This document shows, one piece after another, positions 1-12,900 of a stretch of 64,000 bases of DNA (the stretch's first letter is position 1; each line of letters opens with the position of its first letter). The notes under the pieces were generated by a model that was given only the letters and a program-made list of their open reading frames with translations, was not told the DNA's origin and ran no database searches. This stretch comes from Bedellia somnulentella (Eukaryota; Arthropoda; Insecta; Lepidoptera; Bedelliidae). The translations under genes and the position numbers were made by a program. The stretch lies in contig OY755177.1 of the NCBI GenBank assembly GCA_963576735.1, forward strand, positions 5,642,001 through 5,706,000. The letters are read 5' to 3'.

Positions 1-115
1 AGACTAAGAATCATTTATGTTCATCACATAAATGTTGCCCTCAGCGGGGATCAAAACCGCAATCTCCGGAACGAGAAGCTAGTCACCTATCCACTCGGCC
101 ACGGCTGTCGTCAAA
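1..115 (-). repeat. tRNA-derived SINE fragment
   Basis: Read on the minus strand it starts GCCGTGGCCGAGTGGATAGG (tRNA-like A box) and has GGTTTTGATCC (B-box-like) about 40 bases on, followed by a short unrelated body. It is unlike the tRNA head of the other SINEs here. Confidence 0.5.
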
Positions 116-190
116 TATTTTTAAGTCCTTGACTGTTAATAGTATGGTAACTATCCTTGAGCCAGACGCCATGAGGCGATAATCAATATC

Positions 191-413
191 TAAGCCCCGT
201 TTCTACCGATGGGTGTACGTAAGAGGCGACTAACGGTATTGGGGCTTATAAGGGATTTTTGAGCGATGCGGTTGGAGACCCATCACCAACAACCTTTACT
301 ATCTTTTCCCCACTCAAATTTCCAAAAGTGGCTGAGGTTTTTCTTATTCCTTATCTCTGGCTACCCCTTCTAGGGATTATAGCCGTGAGTATATGTATGT
401 ATGTATGTATGTA
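191..413 (+). repeat. SINE-A copy, 5'-truncated
   Basis: SINE-A is the commonest repeat in the window. A full copy runs from GCTGTGTAGTGTCGGCTTAG through GGTTGGAGACCCATCACCAA to CTCTGGCTACCCC, GCCGTGAGTATATG and an ATGT tail. This copy lacks the first 35 or so bases. Confidence 0.8.
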
Positions 414-449
414 CATAGAAACTTTTCAGCCACATTTGGAAGCTGATAG

Positions 450-890
450 GGGCGAAGAGGTATTCCCCACTGACCAACTAATCCGTACAACTAGTTTTTG
501 AAAATCCTTCCCCACCGCACAACTAGTTGCACGGTTAGGGGTATTCCCCACCGACCAACTAAATCCGTACAACTCAAAACCGACCAACAAAACTGTTCCC
601 CACCGACCAACTATATAGTTGGTTAAATTTGACTACTGGGTGTGACCCACGGACCAACTAATCTTTATAAAGGGTTGGTAAGTAGTTTTTACCACTTGAT
701 GTTTTTATACTGACGAAAATTTTACAACTACTTACCAACCCTGTATAAAGATTAGTTGGTCCGTGGATCACACCCAGTAGTCAAATTTAATCATTCCCCA
801 CCGACCAACTAGTTGTACGGTTATTATATTATTAGAAAAATATACTTAATCGTCCCACCGACCAACTGTTATTTTTGTGACAGAAACAAG
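450..890. repeat. short-unit repeat with a 65-bp inverted repeat
   Basis: The word CCCCACCGACCAACTA, or a close variant, recurs at least six times. In the middle, 623-687 and 725-790 are near-perfect inverted copies (TTAAATTTGACTACTGGGTG at the outer ends) around a 37-bp loop. No reading frame is evident. Confidence 0.6.
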
Positions 891-1080
891 TATGTACATG
901 GTGTTCGTATAGGTATGGGTTTGTACTTGTAAAATTTTCGGTGCAAAAACATCAAGAGGTAGCTCATATACCTAACCGCTTCTTCCGGATATGTTGTTTT
1001 TCACCTTTGCTTACGCCCAAAGGAACCATTCTTCGGCTTTATGAACCCCCAAGGCACCAACGGCAGCTGAAGTAGTATTC

Positions 1081-1313
1081 ATACATACATATACTCACGG
1101 CTATAAATCCCTTAAAGGGGTAGCCAGAGCTAGAGCTAAGGAATTAGAAATTCCTCAGCCACCTTCGGAAGTTGCGTGGGGAAAAGATGGTGAAATAAAG
1201 GTTGTTGGTGATGGGTCTCCAATACCATAAGTTGCCAATACCGTTAGTCGCCTCTTACGTACACCCATCGGTAGAAATGGGGTAAGTGATATTCTAAGCC
1301 GACACTACACCGC
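1081..1313 (-). repeat. SINE-A copy with target duplication
   Basis: Complete SINE-A on the minus strand. It is flanked by AAGTAGTATTCA on both sides (ending near 1081 and again after 1315), the direct repeats expected of LINE-type insertion. Confidence 0.8.
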
Positions 1314-1682
1314 CTAAGTAGTATTCAGTGTCAAATTGAATGTGTTACTATACCGAAGTCAATCTGGCGAACGCTGGCTCTTAGGTTTTACAGTTCATGA
1401 AATGGTAACTGGTTATTGGTGAGGCGAAACATGGAAGAAGCTGATATAAAAATAGACTTTTTGATATTGATATATATATTGTTAGGATCAAATTCAGACA
1501 TTTTTTACTTTTGAATTAACCTAATATCATAAATATTTTCAGCATTTCTTAAGATTTGCGACAGGGCAATCAAATTAGTAGTTCTAAAAAGATTCAGCCT
1601 TCATCATGATAATTGAAAGAAAACGCAAAATGATAGGTACTAAAACGTATTATTACTAAAGGTTACATACAATATGTAAAAG

Positions 1683-4600
1683 TTATCTGCTCTCTGGTTT
1701 AGGTTTAGGTGGTTTGAAGCCCATAATCTTTTTCTTCTTCTTTTCCTTGCCGCCCCCGGATTGAAATGTTTTCCAACTTTCTACACGGTTTTGACGAGAT
1801 TCCTGAAACGACAAGAAAAAAATAAGGTATTTATGTAAACACAGCTAAAGTAAAATTGATGGGTTAAATATTATCATATTAAAAATGCGTATACAGGGTG
1901 GCTCATTCAAATCGGTCAGTATGGGAAAGTCTGAAACTATAAGACATGGCTTATTCCGATTATCCACCCTAAAAAATCCTCCCTAAGTCGGATATTCGGA
2001 AACGCATGTCCGATTATCCACCCTGAACGGGGTGGATAATCGGAATTCATAATAAAATGTTTCTTCCGATTTTCTACCCTGCCTACGTACAGTCCTTTAC
2101 AGGAACATGTAAATTATTATTTATTGTGTGTCAGTGGTGAAAAGACCCTAAGTTTTAATTTTGTTATTTTTTGTTACGAGTTTCTTTCTTGTTATGGTTT
2201 CATTTGTCACAACAGTCAATTTAAATGTTTTTCTCCCAAATCTACAGGTGCTTACCTGCAATTTTTTATTTTTTTTAAGATTACTTAAGTTTTTCGTTTA
2301 ACAATAAATATTAAATTAAAACTTTCAACCAGGATAATTTTATTCAGACTGTAAGTAGGAAAGTAGGTATGTATATCTCTGTTGAAGTTTCTTGGACCAG
2401 GTTGTGAGTATGTTTCTGTGAATGACTGTACTTGGGGTAAAAAATCGGAAGAAACATTTTATTATGAATTCCGATTATCCACCCCGTTCAGGGTGGATAA
2501 TCGGACATGCGTTTCCGAATATCCGACTTAGGGAGGATTTTTTAGGGTGGATAATCGGAATAAGCCTAAGACATACGAAGATTTGTTCTTAGGAACCATG
2601 TCACCGATTTTGATAAAAAGAAAAACTGCATTCATACATTTGAAAAAAAACTGTACCCAGCTCGGGAATCGAACCCGGTTGTTTTGAAAAAATAACGTAA
2701 ATAACATAAAAGGATGAAGTTTACAAAACAAGCTATGACACCGTTGAAGACCTAAAAGCAGCCATAGAGTCAATTTTAACGCAAATTCACCACATGAAGA
2801 TACAAAATGCAATAGTAAGATCGTTACCTAAACGTGTTGAAAATTGTATTGAAAAAAAATAGTGGTCACTTAGAACACCTACTATTAATTATGTCAAAAC
2901 AATGCATTTTATTCATTTTAGACATCATTTTTTATGGAGACATTTACAGCTTAAGACCTACACAATCGATATCAAAATAGAAAAAGTGTAAGTTTAATTT
3001 TTCAAAACAACCGGGTTCGATTCCCGAGCTGGGTACAGTTTTTTTTTCAAATGTATGAATGCAGTTTTTCTTTTTATCAAAATCGGTGACATGGTTCCTA
3101 AGAACAAATTTTTGTATGTCTTATAGTTTCAGACTTTCCCATACTGACCGATTTGAATGAGCCACCCGGTATAGTAGTTATAAACCTAAAGAAGGATAAT
3201 ATTGTGAGTATACTTTGAGAAGTGAGTTACCGACCCACTCGGAGCTACTCGGTTACCTACCTACTCGGAATACAAAATAAGTATTTTTTTGGATAGTAAG
3301 ATTTCAGTATAAATTTTGTTTCTGCCTAACAGTGCAGAGGCAAAGTTGTCTACACGCTAAGGTGTAAAAAGTTATTGACCATAAACATCCAAGAGATGCA
3401 TTTGGACCCGCTTATACAATATTTGAGGGTTAAACACCAATCGTCAAAGATCCCTGTCTATAGTTTCATACAATCATTAATGTAATGGAACGTCCCCATA
3501 ACATTTAGATATTAAAGAACAAACACCGACACAAAGGGATACTAAAACAATGTTAACAAACTACCAGAGGTTAGGAGAAACACTTTTCACTAATTACAAG
3601 GCAAATACAGTAATATGCAAATATAGAGGACAACTAAGTGGTAATTGGGCGATGTTGAAGTAGTTTTCTTTAAACAGCTTCTTTTTGTATATTGCGTTGT
3701 AAGTGAATTCTTGGTAACTAAATGGGAAAAAGGTATTTCAAGAACAGGTTCCAATCCTGAATTAGACTTATACTTATATACCTATTTGTAAGTAAGATGT
3801 GTGATAAAATGTTATATGATTGTAAATATATGTGCTAAATAATAAAAAAAGAAATTAGTAGGGTTATTTATGTGGTATTATGTGAAAGCTAGCAGTTGGT
3901 AATAAAGCATCCCAAGTATGAAATATCACGTATCGGAAGATCGTAGATCTATGTGAAGAATCTTTAGATCTTATAATTCATTGTGTGTGTCATTAAGTAC
4001 ATAAATAAACTCACGGCTATGAATCCCTAGAAGGGGTAGCCGTAGATTCAGAATTTAACATTCCTCAGCAATTATTGAAAGTTGAGAGGGGAAAAGATTG
4101 TAAAATTAAGGTTTTTGGCGATGGATCTTACCACTCCTGTTTTATATATATGGGTATATATATATATATATATATATTTACATCACGCTACAGATTTGGC
4201 ATCCTTTTATTTCGCGTTATTGGGGCGTCCACCAGATGCCGTTGAAATTATCAAACTTTCTCGACGTATACTGGCATAATAGGCAGACCTTAGGTTCGAA
4301 ACCAACTTCATATTTAAAAAATAACACAAACTGTCTATATACAAATATACGTATATAGACTTGCACTCTGCAACCAATTGAAAGTCACTTCCATGACAAG
4401 CTCTATGAGACATCCGGTGTATATTCAAAATATTTGTCCTTATTACCGACTATATTACGTCCTTGTTTCTATGCATCGTTGCCAAATTTACGTGGTGAAC
4501 GAGCAATTAAAGTTTATTGTCTGTGACTTCATAACACATTTGAAAAACTGAAGTAGGTGTTTATGTGGGGATAAGACAAGTCTAATTTTATTAATGTAGA

Positions 4601-7600
4601 CTAAATGAGGTGCAATCGTTTGAGTTGAGACACATTCACTCTTTTGTACAATAAATGGCCGAAAGCAATTTCAAATTAAAAGTCATGTGTATTATTATTC
4701 ACCTTTTATTATACCTTACAGCAGGTATAGGCAACCTTTGTCATGTTGCGTGCCAAACTTATTATAAATATACAGACGTGGGCCAGACAGAATAGGAAAA
4801 AAATAATAATAATATTTGTTCCATAATTTTTAATGGATAATGTATTGTTACAATCAATGAGCAAATTGTACTTGGACTTCTGAAACAAGTTTTTTAATGT
4901 CTGGGCAAATTCCACTTATACAGAGGCGAAAAGAGTTTTCAAGATTTTCGTCTGTGAGTCTCTTTCGGCATTTCGATTTGTTAGTCTTCATCATCGAGAA
5001 AAATTGTTCGCATTTATACGTATTTTTATAAACGCAAACAATTCTTCTCGCGATCGCTCTCAGCTGTTTGTATTTCTCTTCATCGAAATATGTATTGTAA
5101 AGCTCGTATAAATCCATGTCATCAAATTTTGACTTCAAGTTAGTGTCTTCCCGAAGCTCGATCATTTCCATTTGCAGCTGCACTGGAGCATCTTTTACTC
5201 CACTTTTGGTCGGAGTAGCGAAAAGGTTGAAGTTTCTTCCCATCTTCTTAAAATTTGTAAACCTGCTATCAAATTGCTCCGATAGTAATTTTAGCTCCTC
5301 AGCGTACTGATCGTAAGCTACATTTTCATTACTACTTAGTGTCGTAACATGATGGTAGCTTCTAGACCTCATTTAGGTTTACCATAAGCAAATTTTGGTT
5401 TGAAACCGATTTAGGTGGCTGTATAATTCATTTACCAGGTGACCCTGTTTTTGTAATTTCTGTGAAGTGATATCGATGAGAAATGCTAAATCGCTTAACC
5501 ATTTTGGGTCTCTAAGTTCTACAATGGATTTTTCCTTGATTCCCATAAAATCTGAAATTTATTTTTTAAGGGCATAAAATTTGTTTAACATTTTTCGTTT
5601 GCTTAAACACCTTACTTCTGATTAAGCGCGCGAGATCGAATAAAATTGATAGTCTTTACTTCAAGACTCATTGGTGTTTTGTTAGTGGTTAATGCCATGC
5701 AAAGCATCAAATCATTTTTCTGAATGTTCAATTCAGTTGCTTTTTCATCCGAATTTCCAATGAAGCCCATTCGTGAACACTTTGAACCTTTTAGTGACCG
5801 CACCACGATAATGCGATGTTATTACGTTTTTCGATGAGTTACCTATTCATTGCGGACGCCCGCTGGATTTTTACAAACTAAAGGTAGCCATAACAAGCAA
5901 TAGTTGTTGTCATTTATATTACAACATAACATAACATAATAAACATAAACGTTCACGCCAAATATCCCCGAAGGGGTTGGCAGAGGTACTAATACTTCTG
6001 AACATCACGTGACTTTGTCACCTAGTGTTCAGAGTACCCACGTTTTGCATGGACAGTGTACTCACGTGATAGGGGGCAGGCCTATCGCTATTTTGTACGA
6101 ATACACTGTCACATGACTAAGTACAACTCAGCCATGTGGGTTTCCTCACGATGTTTTCCCTCAGCGTTAACAACCATGATAAATTAACCACACATATGAC
6201 TTTAGAAAAGACTAATTGGTGTAGGCCCGACCCAGGATTTGAACACTAGTCGTTTGCACGATAACCGAGTGTTCTACCCACTGGGCTATCACGGTTGTTA
6301 TATTACAAGTAGTCGTTAATTTCAGTTTTCAAATTATTTTTCTATTTTATACAGCACACATACACAGTTTCGGTTTAAAATTTCAAAATGTGTCGCGGGC
6401 CGGGTCAAAAGCCAAATGCCGTTGCCCATGTATGCCTTACAGGATATATATTATTACTATTTTAAACTATCGTCATCAATTTTAAACATCTCAACACATA
6501 TGGCATAGTAACTTTTGGCATGTATTTAACGCGGCGACAAATTGATACCATTCCGGGTCGTAAAAAAACTGAAAATGGATAGTTAATAATCTACTTTGGC
6601 GACTAATTAGAGGTAGCATCTTAACTAGAAAGCTGCGGCTTTTTAATGGGTTTTGAGGTTTTATTTAAATTTAATCTGGCAGTAATTTTCTTTTGTAGCA
6701 ATTGAATTTCTTCTAAGGCGACAAACAATTGGCGGAAAAAAAAGTTAAAATAGGCTTTCATAAATTCTAAAATGGGGTTGTCTATAAATATGACCAAAGT
6801 CTGAAATAAATACAAACAAGATCTTAAAAAAATAATTGCATCTGCCCATTAGGCTGGGTGAAGCAACTATTAACCTAACCTAATTTATTTTATTTTTATT
6901 AATATTTACTTCAATACACATAATATGTAATTTACCTAATATTATAGTCACAAAAATAAAAAAGCGAGCGAGCGCATTTGCCGCCTTTTAAAGAATTTAC
7001 GAATCTGCAAACAATATTCTAATATCTAAATATATTATTATAATACCCATTTTCAGTTTTAAAGCTACCTAAAAATCGCTGCCAGATGTGTATTTTTATA
7101 ATGAAATCCAATAGTTGCCAGTGAAGAATGTATGATATCCCCTCGGAAAAATTAGTCGCCACATTAGATTTTATAATATTTTAACTAGTTTTACACCGAT
7201 CCCGCTTGATATATTTGATACCTTACAGTAGCAGCCATTTTTTTAGTTTTTTGATCCTAGCATTTTGTTGCTTGTTTAATACTTGCTAAGATATTTAATC
7301 ACTGCAAAGTTAGTTTTTTTGTGACTTAATAGAAAGTTGCCTAAAAAGGATTTCAGTTGCCGTGTTAAATATTTGCCGTAACTTTTTACAAGATTTATCT
7401 GCTTAAGATGCTTTTTTATAATTAAGTTACCAGTTGATTAAATTGTTTCAAATAAAATTTCAAACTTTGCAGTGCATATAATGTATGTAACGAATGTTTA
7501 GATGTAATAAATATTTAAATATTTATTTATTTATTTCAGACGTTAAAACATCCATATATTTGTTAGTAGATAGTGAAAATTACTTAAACCTATTGTTAGT

Positions 7601-9935
7601 ATTATTATTCTAATTTATATAAAATCTTATCGTGTCGTCATTTTGTAATGGCTACCTTCGTCATTCTTATGTCTCCCTCAAGAAAAAATGAGAAAAGGAG
7701 ATAGCGCTATTTTCAATCCAATCACAACGTCGTAAAGTATAAAATATTATTTTTAAACAATTTTATCAACTGATTACTTTATTATACTTGTGAGCTTTTC
7801 AGTAGATAACAAACTACTTGTGTATAGTATATGACTTCTTTTTATTTATAATTTAAAATGATATAAATCAATTTAAATTATTATCTATCAATTAAAACAA
7901 CTATGCTTTTTCGGATATTTAAACGCTTATTTATAACATGTTTTTTAAAGCCAGAAAAACGGATTTATGTGAACACACAATTGATAAACCAACCTAACAA
8001 ATACATTTTGACAAACCTACAGTCCTAGCAAAAGAGAGCTAGCTGATACCTAGTATGATTCGTAAATCCATTGAAATTAAGAAACATACGAATTTCAACA
8101 GCTGATGGTTGGCAATTACCACCCATTTGGAACCCAATCATTAGCAAAGCAAATGAAGAACACTAGCAAGACTACAGATAACATTAGCTTTTTTTGTACA
8201 AGTACTAACTAAACGCATTTTAAAAATAAAATGACATAACATGATAACTGAAAAGTTATCGAAACGTTGGGCTTTAAAAACATGTTACACAGTAGTAAAA
8301 ATACACAGTTAAATATCCTAAAACCAATAGTTGCTACTTATAATTAAAATGTGTAATCTTGAAAACCTTAGAAATTATTATCTATTAGCATGTACCTTCG
8401 TTGTATGTTTGTTAGAAAAAAAAACAAACTGCATGATTAAGTTTTAAAGCAAAGAAACATTGCTGTCGAAAAATATGAAAATTGCCGTGTAGTGCCGACT
8501 TTTAAAATGTCACTACCCTTGGGTGTCGTATAAGCTGACCAAGGACATGGGGCATTAGATATGGTTATGGGCGATGAGGATTGCAACCCATCGCTACAAA
8601 CCCCTCTTTTACTAACTTTTCTCCCTTTAGATGCAAAACCTGGCTGACGAATCGTTTATAACTGCTCTGGCTACCCCTTCAAGGACAAAGATACATATAG
8701 ACGTGAGAATATGTATGATATGATGTATGTATGACTAAAAATTTGGATAGCAATCTTGTAAGACGCGGTATCATATGTAATGCTATGCATGCATATGAAA
8801 CGCTATCATAAGGTATAGGTTTATAGGTAAATAAATGGGTGCAATATAAAAAAATAATAATAATGCAATCTTTTTATTGGGTGATTCACTGATTTACATC
8901 AATAAAAATAATTCTTACATTAACATTATAATAATTTTTTTTATATAAAAAATCAACAAAAGTAATGGTTCAGTTACTTAAATCATACATATACTCACGG
9001 CTATAAATCCCTAGAAGGGGTAGCCAGAGCTAAGGAACTAGAAGTTCCTCAGCCACTTTTGGAAAGTTTAGTGAGGAAAGATGGCAAAATAAAGGTTGTT
9101 GGTGATGGGTCTCCAACCGCATCGCCCAAAAATCCCTTAAAAGCCTCCATACCGTTAGTCGCCTCTTACGTACACCCACTGACAGAAATGGGGTAGTGTT
9201 ATTCTAAGCCGACACTTTACAGCAAAATTTAATTAAAATACGAAACTAACTTTCTAAAAAACGGAAATATCGTATGTATTCGTTTCGGTTAATTTTAACA
9301 AATAAAACGAAACGAATACATACAAGGACGCCACAAAACGCATAACATGAACGTTAAAGACTGTTGGACGTGCGAATATCGAGTATTATTAATATAAATA
9401 GTAGTAGAATATTTAAAAATCATCTTCATTTATTTACAATCACAGACGGCTTCATAATGTTACCAGTTCACGGAAAAGACTATGTTAGGTATTGTTATTA
9501 TTAAACTGATACACACACCTCGCAACAGTATACGGCAAAGTGATTTGTTTGAAGTAAATCTTAAACTATATCATATCAGTCATCGCTGTCTGTTGCACTG
9601 CCACCATATTTGGCAACGTCGCATTTGATCAAAATCTAACGGTTTTTTAGGGACGCAATATAGTCGGTTTAGTAAAAGAAAAGGAATTCGATTGCGGCGC
9701 CACATAAAATTGGGGCGGTAATTGCTAGAACTGAGGTAAAATCAGAAGCAGATATAATGAAACAAAATTGGCGTCCAATTCGATATTTTTTTTCCAATTT
9801 TCTCATGTTCCCCTCAGCTCAAGGAAGACGTTGGAGGTGGTGTCCTTTTCGACGTCCGTATATCGGAAGCCAAAAGCAGGTGGACGCCAGATTAAATGCA
9901 AATTTCGCCATAATGGACGCACAATAAGACGCGGG

Positions 9936-9979
<44 letters not shown>

Positions 9980-12900
9980 GTTCCCTGTCATACTCTACCA
10001 GTATACTCAATTTAATCTAAATCGGTTGTGAAGTAACGGTTACTTCACACTTTTATTATTATTAAAAAAGCAAGAATAAAATCTTCTCTTAGTCAAGTTA
10101 GTTATTAATTGAGCAATGACAGTCACCCAGATGTATCCGGCGATATGAAGAAAGGTCACAATATAAGTAGTCAAGAAATATAATTGTTATTTAAAACGTT
10201 TTCTTACCTCAAAGTTCTTTGCCCATTCTTTTTCTATAGAGACTTGCTCCTCCTGCTCGATTTCAGTCTCACGTTTCCGTTTTCTCTCCTCCATGTCCCT
10301 TACCTCTAAATGTTGTCTTTTACGTTCCATATCAGCGAATAACTAGAACATATCATAAACAACAAAATGAGTACAGGGCCCTGTTTAATAAAACCGATAA
10401 TCCGACATATATGTCAAGTATGACAATTCTACAATTCGACAAGTTTCTGTTTAATAGACATTACAGGTGACAAATTTGTCAAGGTGGAAAATTGACAAAT
10501 ATCTCGGATTGTCACGACAATTCGACATTTTTCTGTTCAATAAAACTTTTAGCGCGACGGTGATAGGTGACATTTTGTCGTGAAAAACTTGTCAATTCTG
10601 CTTTATTGAACAGGAAATTGTCACGACATATCGACATATTTGTAAAATTGTCGGACAATACTGACAGGTGGTCGTACCGAGTGTCACACAATCATTTGAA
10701 GGAATTTAAAACGTTTACTCTAAGATATGGTGCTACGTCGAGCAGTGGAAGTAGTGATGATGAATACTTTGTTCGAATACAACCAAAGCGGCATCGCCGA
10801 TCATTTAAAAACAGAATCAATTTCTTCTTTTCTGTAACTGACTTCATTTCCATTTTGCGACAAAGGAAATCAACCGATAGGAAACAAGCAGTCGGATATT
10901 AAATGTAAATATTCTACCCTCGTGTTTTTACTATTCCACTTCATAAAATAAACAAATATGTCAGGAATTGACATATATGTCGTGACAATGCGACAATTTT
11001 GTCAAGTACAATTATCATGGAACTCGACAATGGTTTTTGGCAATTCCTAAGTTTTATTGAACGCGTTTAGTGTAGTGACAATTTGTCACGATTTTACCTG
11101 TCAATGTCGGACATATTTGTCGTCTTTATTAAACAAGCTTAGGCTGACGATCCGATAAATTTGTCAGTTTTTCACATATATGTCATATTGTCAGTATTAT
11201 TGAACAGGGCCCAGTAATTATACTTTTGCTCTAATACTTGTTCCTACATACATATACATACATATACTCACGGATATAAATCCTTTAACGGGGTAGCCAG
11301 AGCTTTGGAATGAGAAATTCCTCAGACACTTTTGGAAGTTGATTGGGGGAAAGATGGTAATAATAAATGTTTTTGGTGACGGGTCTCCAATCACATCGCC
11401 CAAAAATCACTTAAAAATCCCCTATACCCTGAGTCGCCTCTTACGATCACCCACGGGTAGAAATGGGGTAGTGTTATTCTAAGCCGACACTACACGGCAC
11501 TCTAAGCCGACACTACACGGCGCTCTAAGCCGACACTACACGACACACTTCCTACTAAAAATATATAGTTCTGGTCTCAATTATTATTTTCAAAGTAAAA
11601 CAGCTGGCGGTTGTGTGGGTAGTTCGAGTGCTTGTATTTTTTACAGTCATATTGTGTATGTAAGTCTTAATGTAATGAAGATGGAAGTAAAAAATACATA
11701 AATTATAGACATAGACGGGGGAAATTCAACATGAGTATAAAATTGACGATTCATGAGTCATGTATAGATGAGGAAATAAATAATCGTATAAAACGTACTA
11801 TAAGTACCGTACACTTTATTTCCGATCACCGAAGTAAATAACTTCTCTGTGATCAGTACTTAAATGGGTGACCATAGATTTGTTTGTTCAAGATTCCTTT
11901 TAAAATAAAACAATTTAGAAAAACTTATACCTTCATAGTCATAACATAGACTGCATGCTTGTATTTGACCGGATCTTCTTCCGGAATACCTTCTGAAACA
12001 CGACCTTCTTTTCTTTGCTTTTTTCGTTTCTGTTCAATCTGAAAATGTGTACAAAGCCCAAATAAATACATGAGAAACATAAGATTTTTTTAAAACTTGA
12101 GAGTTATATCGTCGATCTTAGCAAAAGACGGTCATCGAAAATAATATTTTACACGTGATACAGTTGCCTACACAACTATAAGTAGCGAATGGAATGAAAA
12201 GAAAAAACAGTGGTCTGATTAGTAGATGTAAAATTGTAGTCAATTGTTTTTTTACCCGTAGTAAATATGTTTAGTTGTTAGTTTTTGTTTAATATAAGTA
12301 ATGTAAAATAGGAGCAACCCACTTTCATTTTGTCTTGTACATCTACCTATTGTTTTTATTAACGTACTAATCTCACCATTCAAAGGTTGTCTGGAAGAGA
12401 TTGCTTTAAGCAAAAAGACCGCCAATTGTACTTCTATTTAAGAAATAATATGTATAAAATGTCATTATCTCTGATGTACAATATAGAGTTTTCTATTCTA
12501 TTCTATTCATTGGATGTCTACTTTCAAATCGAGATTAATACGAACGATAATAGCATCTATATTTCTTCGAACCCTTATTAACACTCCCACTTTTGTATTA
12601 GGCTAGTCACAGAACTCTTCCTAAGCCTTCAATCCAATCACCGCCAAATACATTCGATTGTCAAAGCTATCGACGAAGAGGTTTTACCGAAGAAAAAAAA
12701 CAGATGTTACCATTACCATTGAGGAATGATCCCCTTAAAAGTTTGCCATGTAAGTCTATGGGAAATAACTGCAAACAAATCTAGCACGCCTTATCTTATA
12801 CTCAACAATGACTCGCCACTTCCCTCCAATTTGGTATCGAGAAGCATATGCTTTCCTAGTGTGTCTCACTTGCACGAAACAAATAACCAGGATTTACTAG

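Larger units (their letters stand above)
4722..6434 (-). mobile_element. hAT transposon relic
   Basis: The termini CAGGTATAGGCAAC and CATACATGGGCAAC (inverse at 6434) are imperfect inverted repeats. CCTTACAG flanks both sides (4714-4721 and 6435-6442), the 8-bp target duplication typical of hAT elements. Inside are remains of a transposase on the minus strand and a SINE-B copy. At 1.7 kb including the SINE it is internally deleted. Confidence 0.8.

Noticed and set aside
9768..10031. Plus- and minus-strand open frames of 60-90 codons
   Set aside because: Half of each is translated (TA)n giving IYIYIY; no splice signals or domain.
10567..10902. 111-codon open frame
   Set aside because: It lies inside a MITE, begins in its repeated palindromes and shows no domain.
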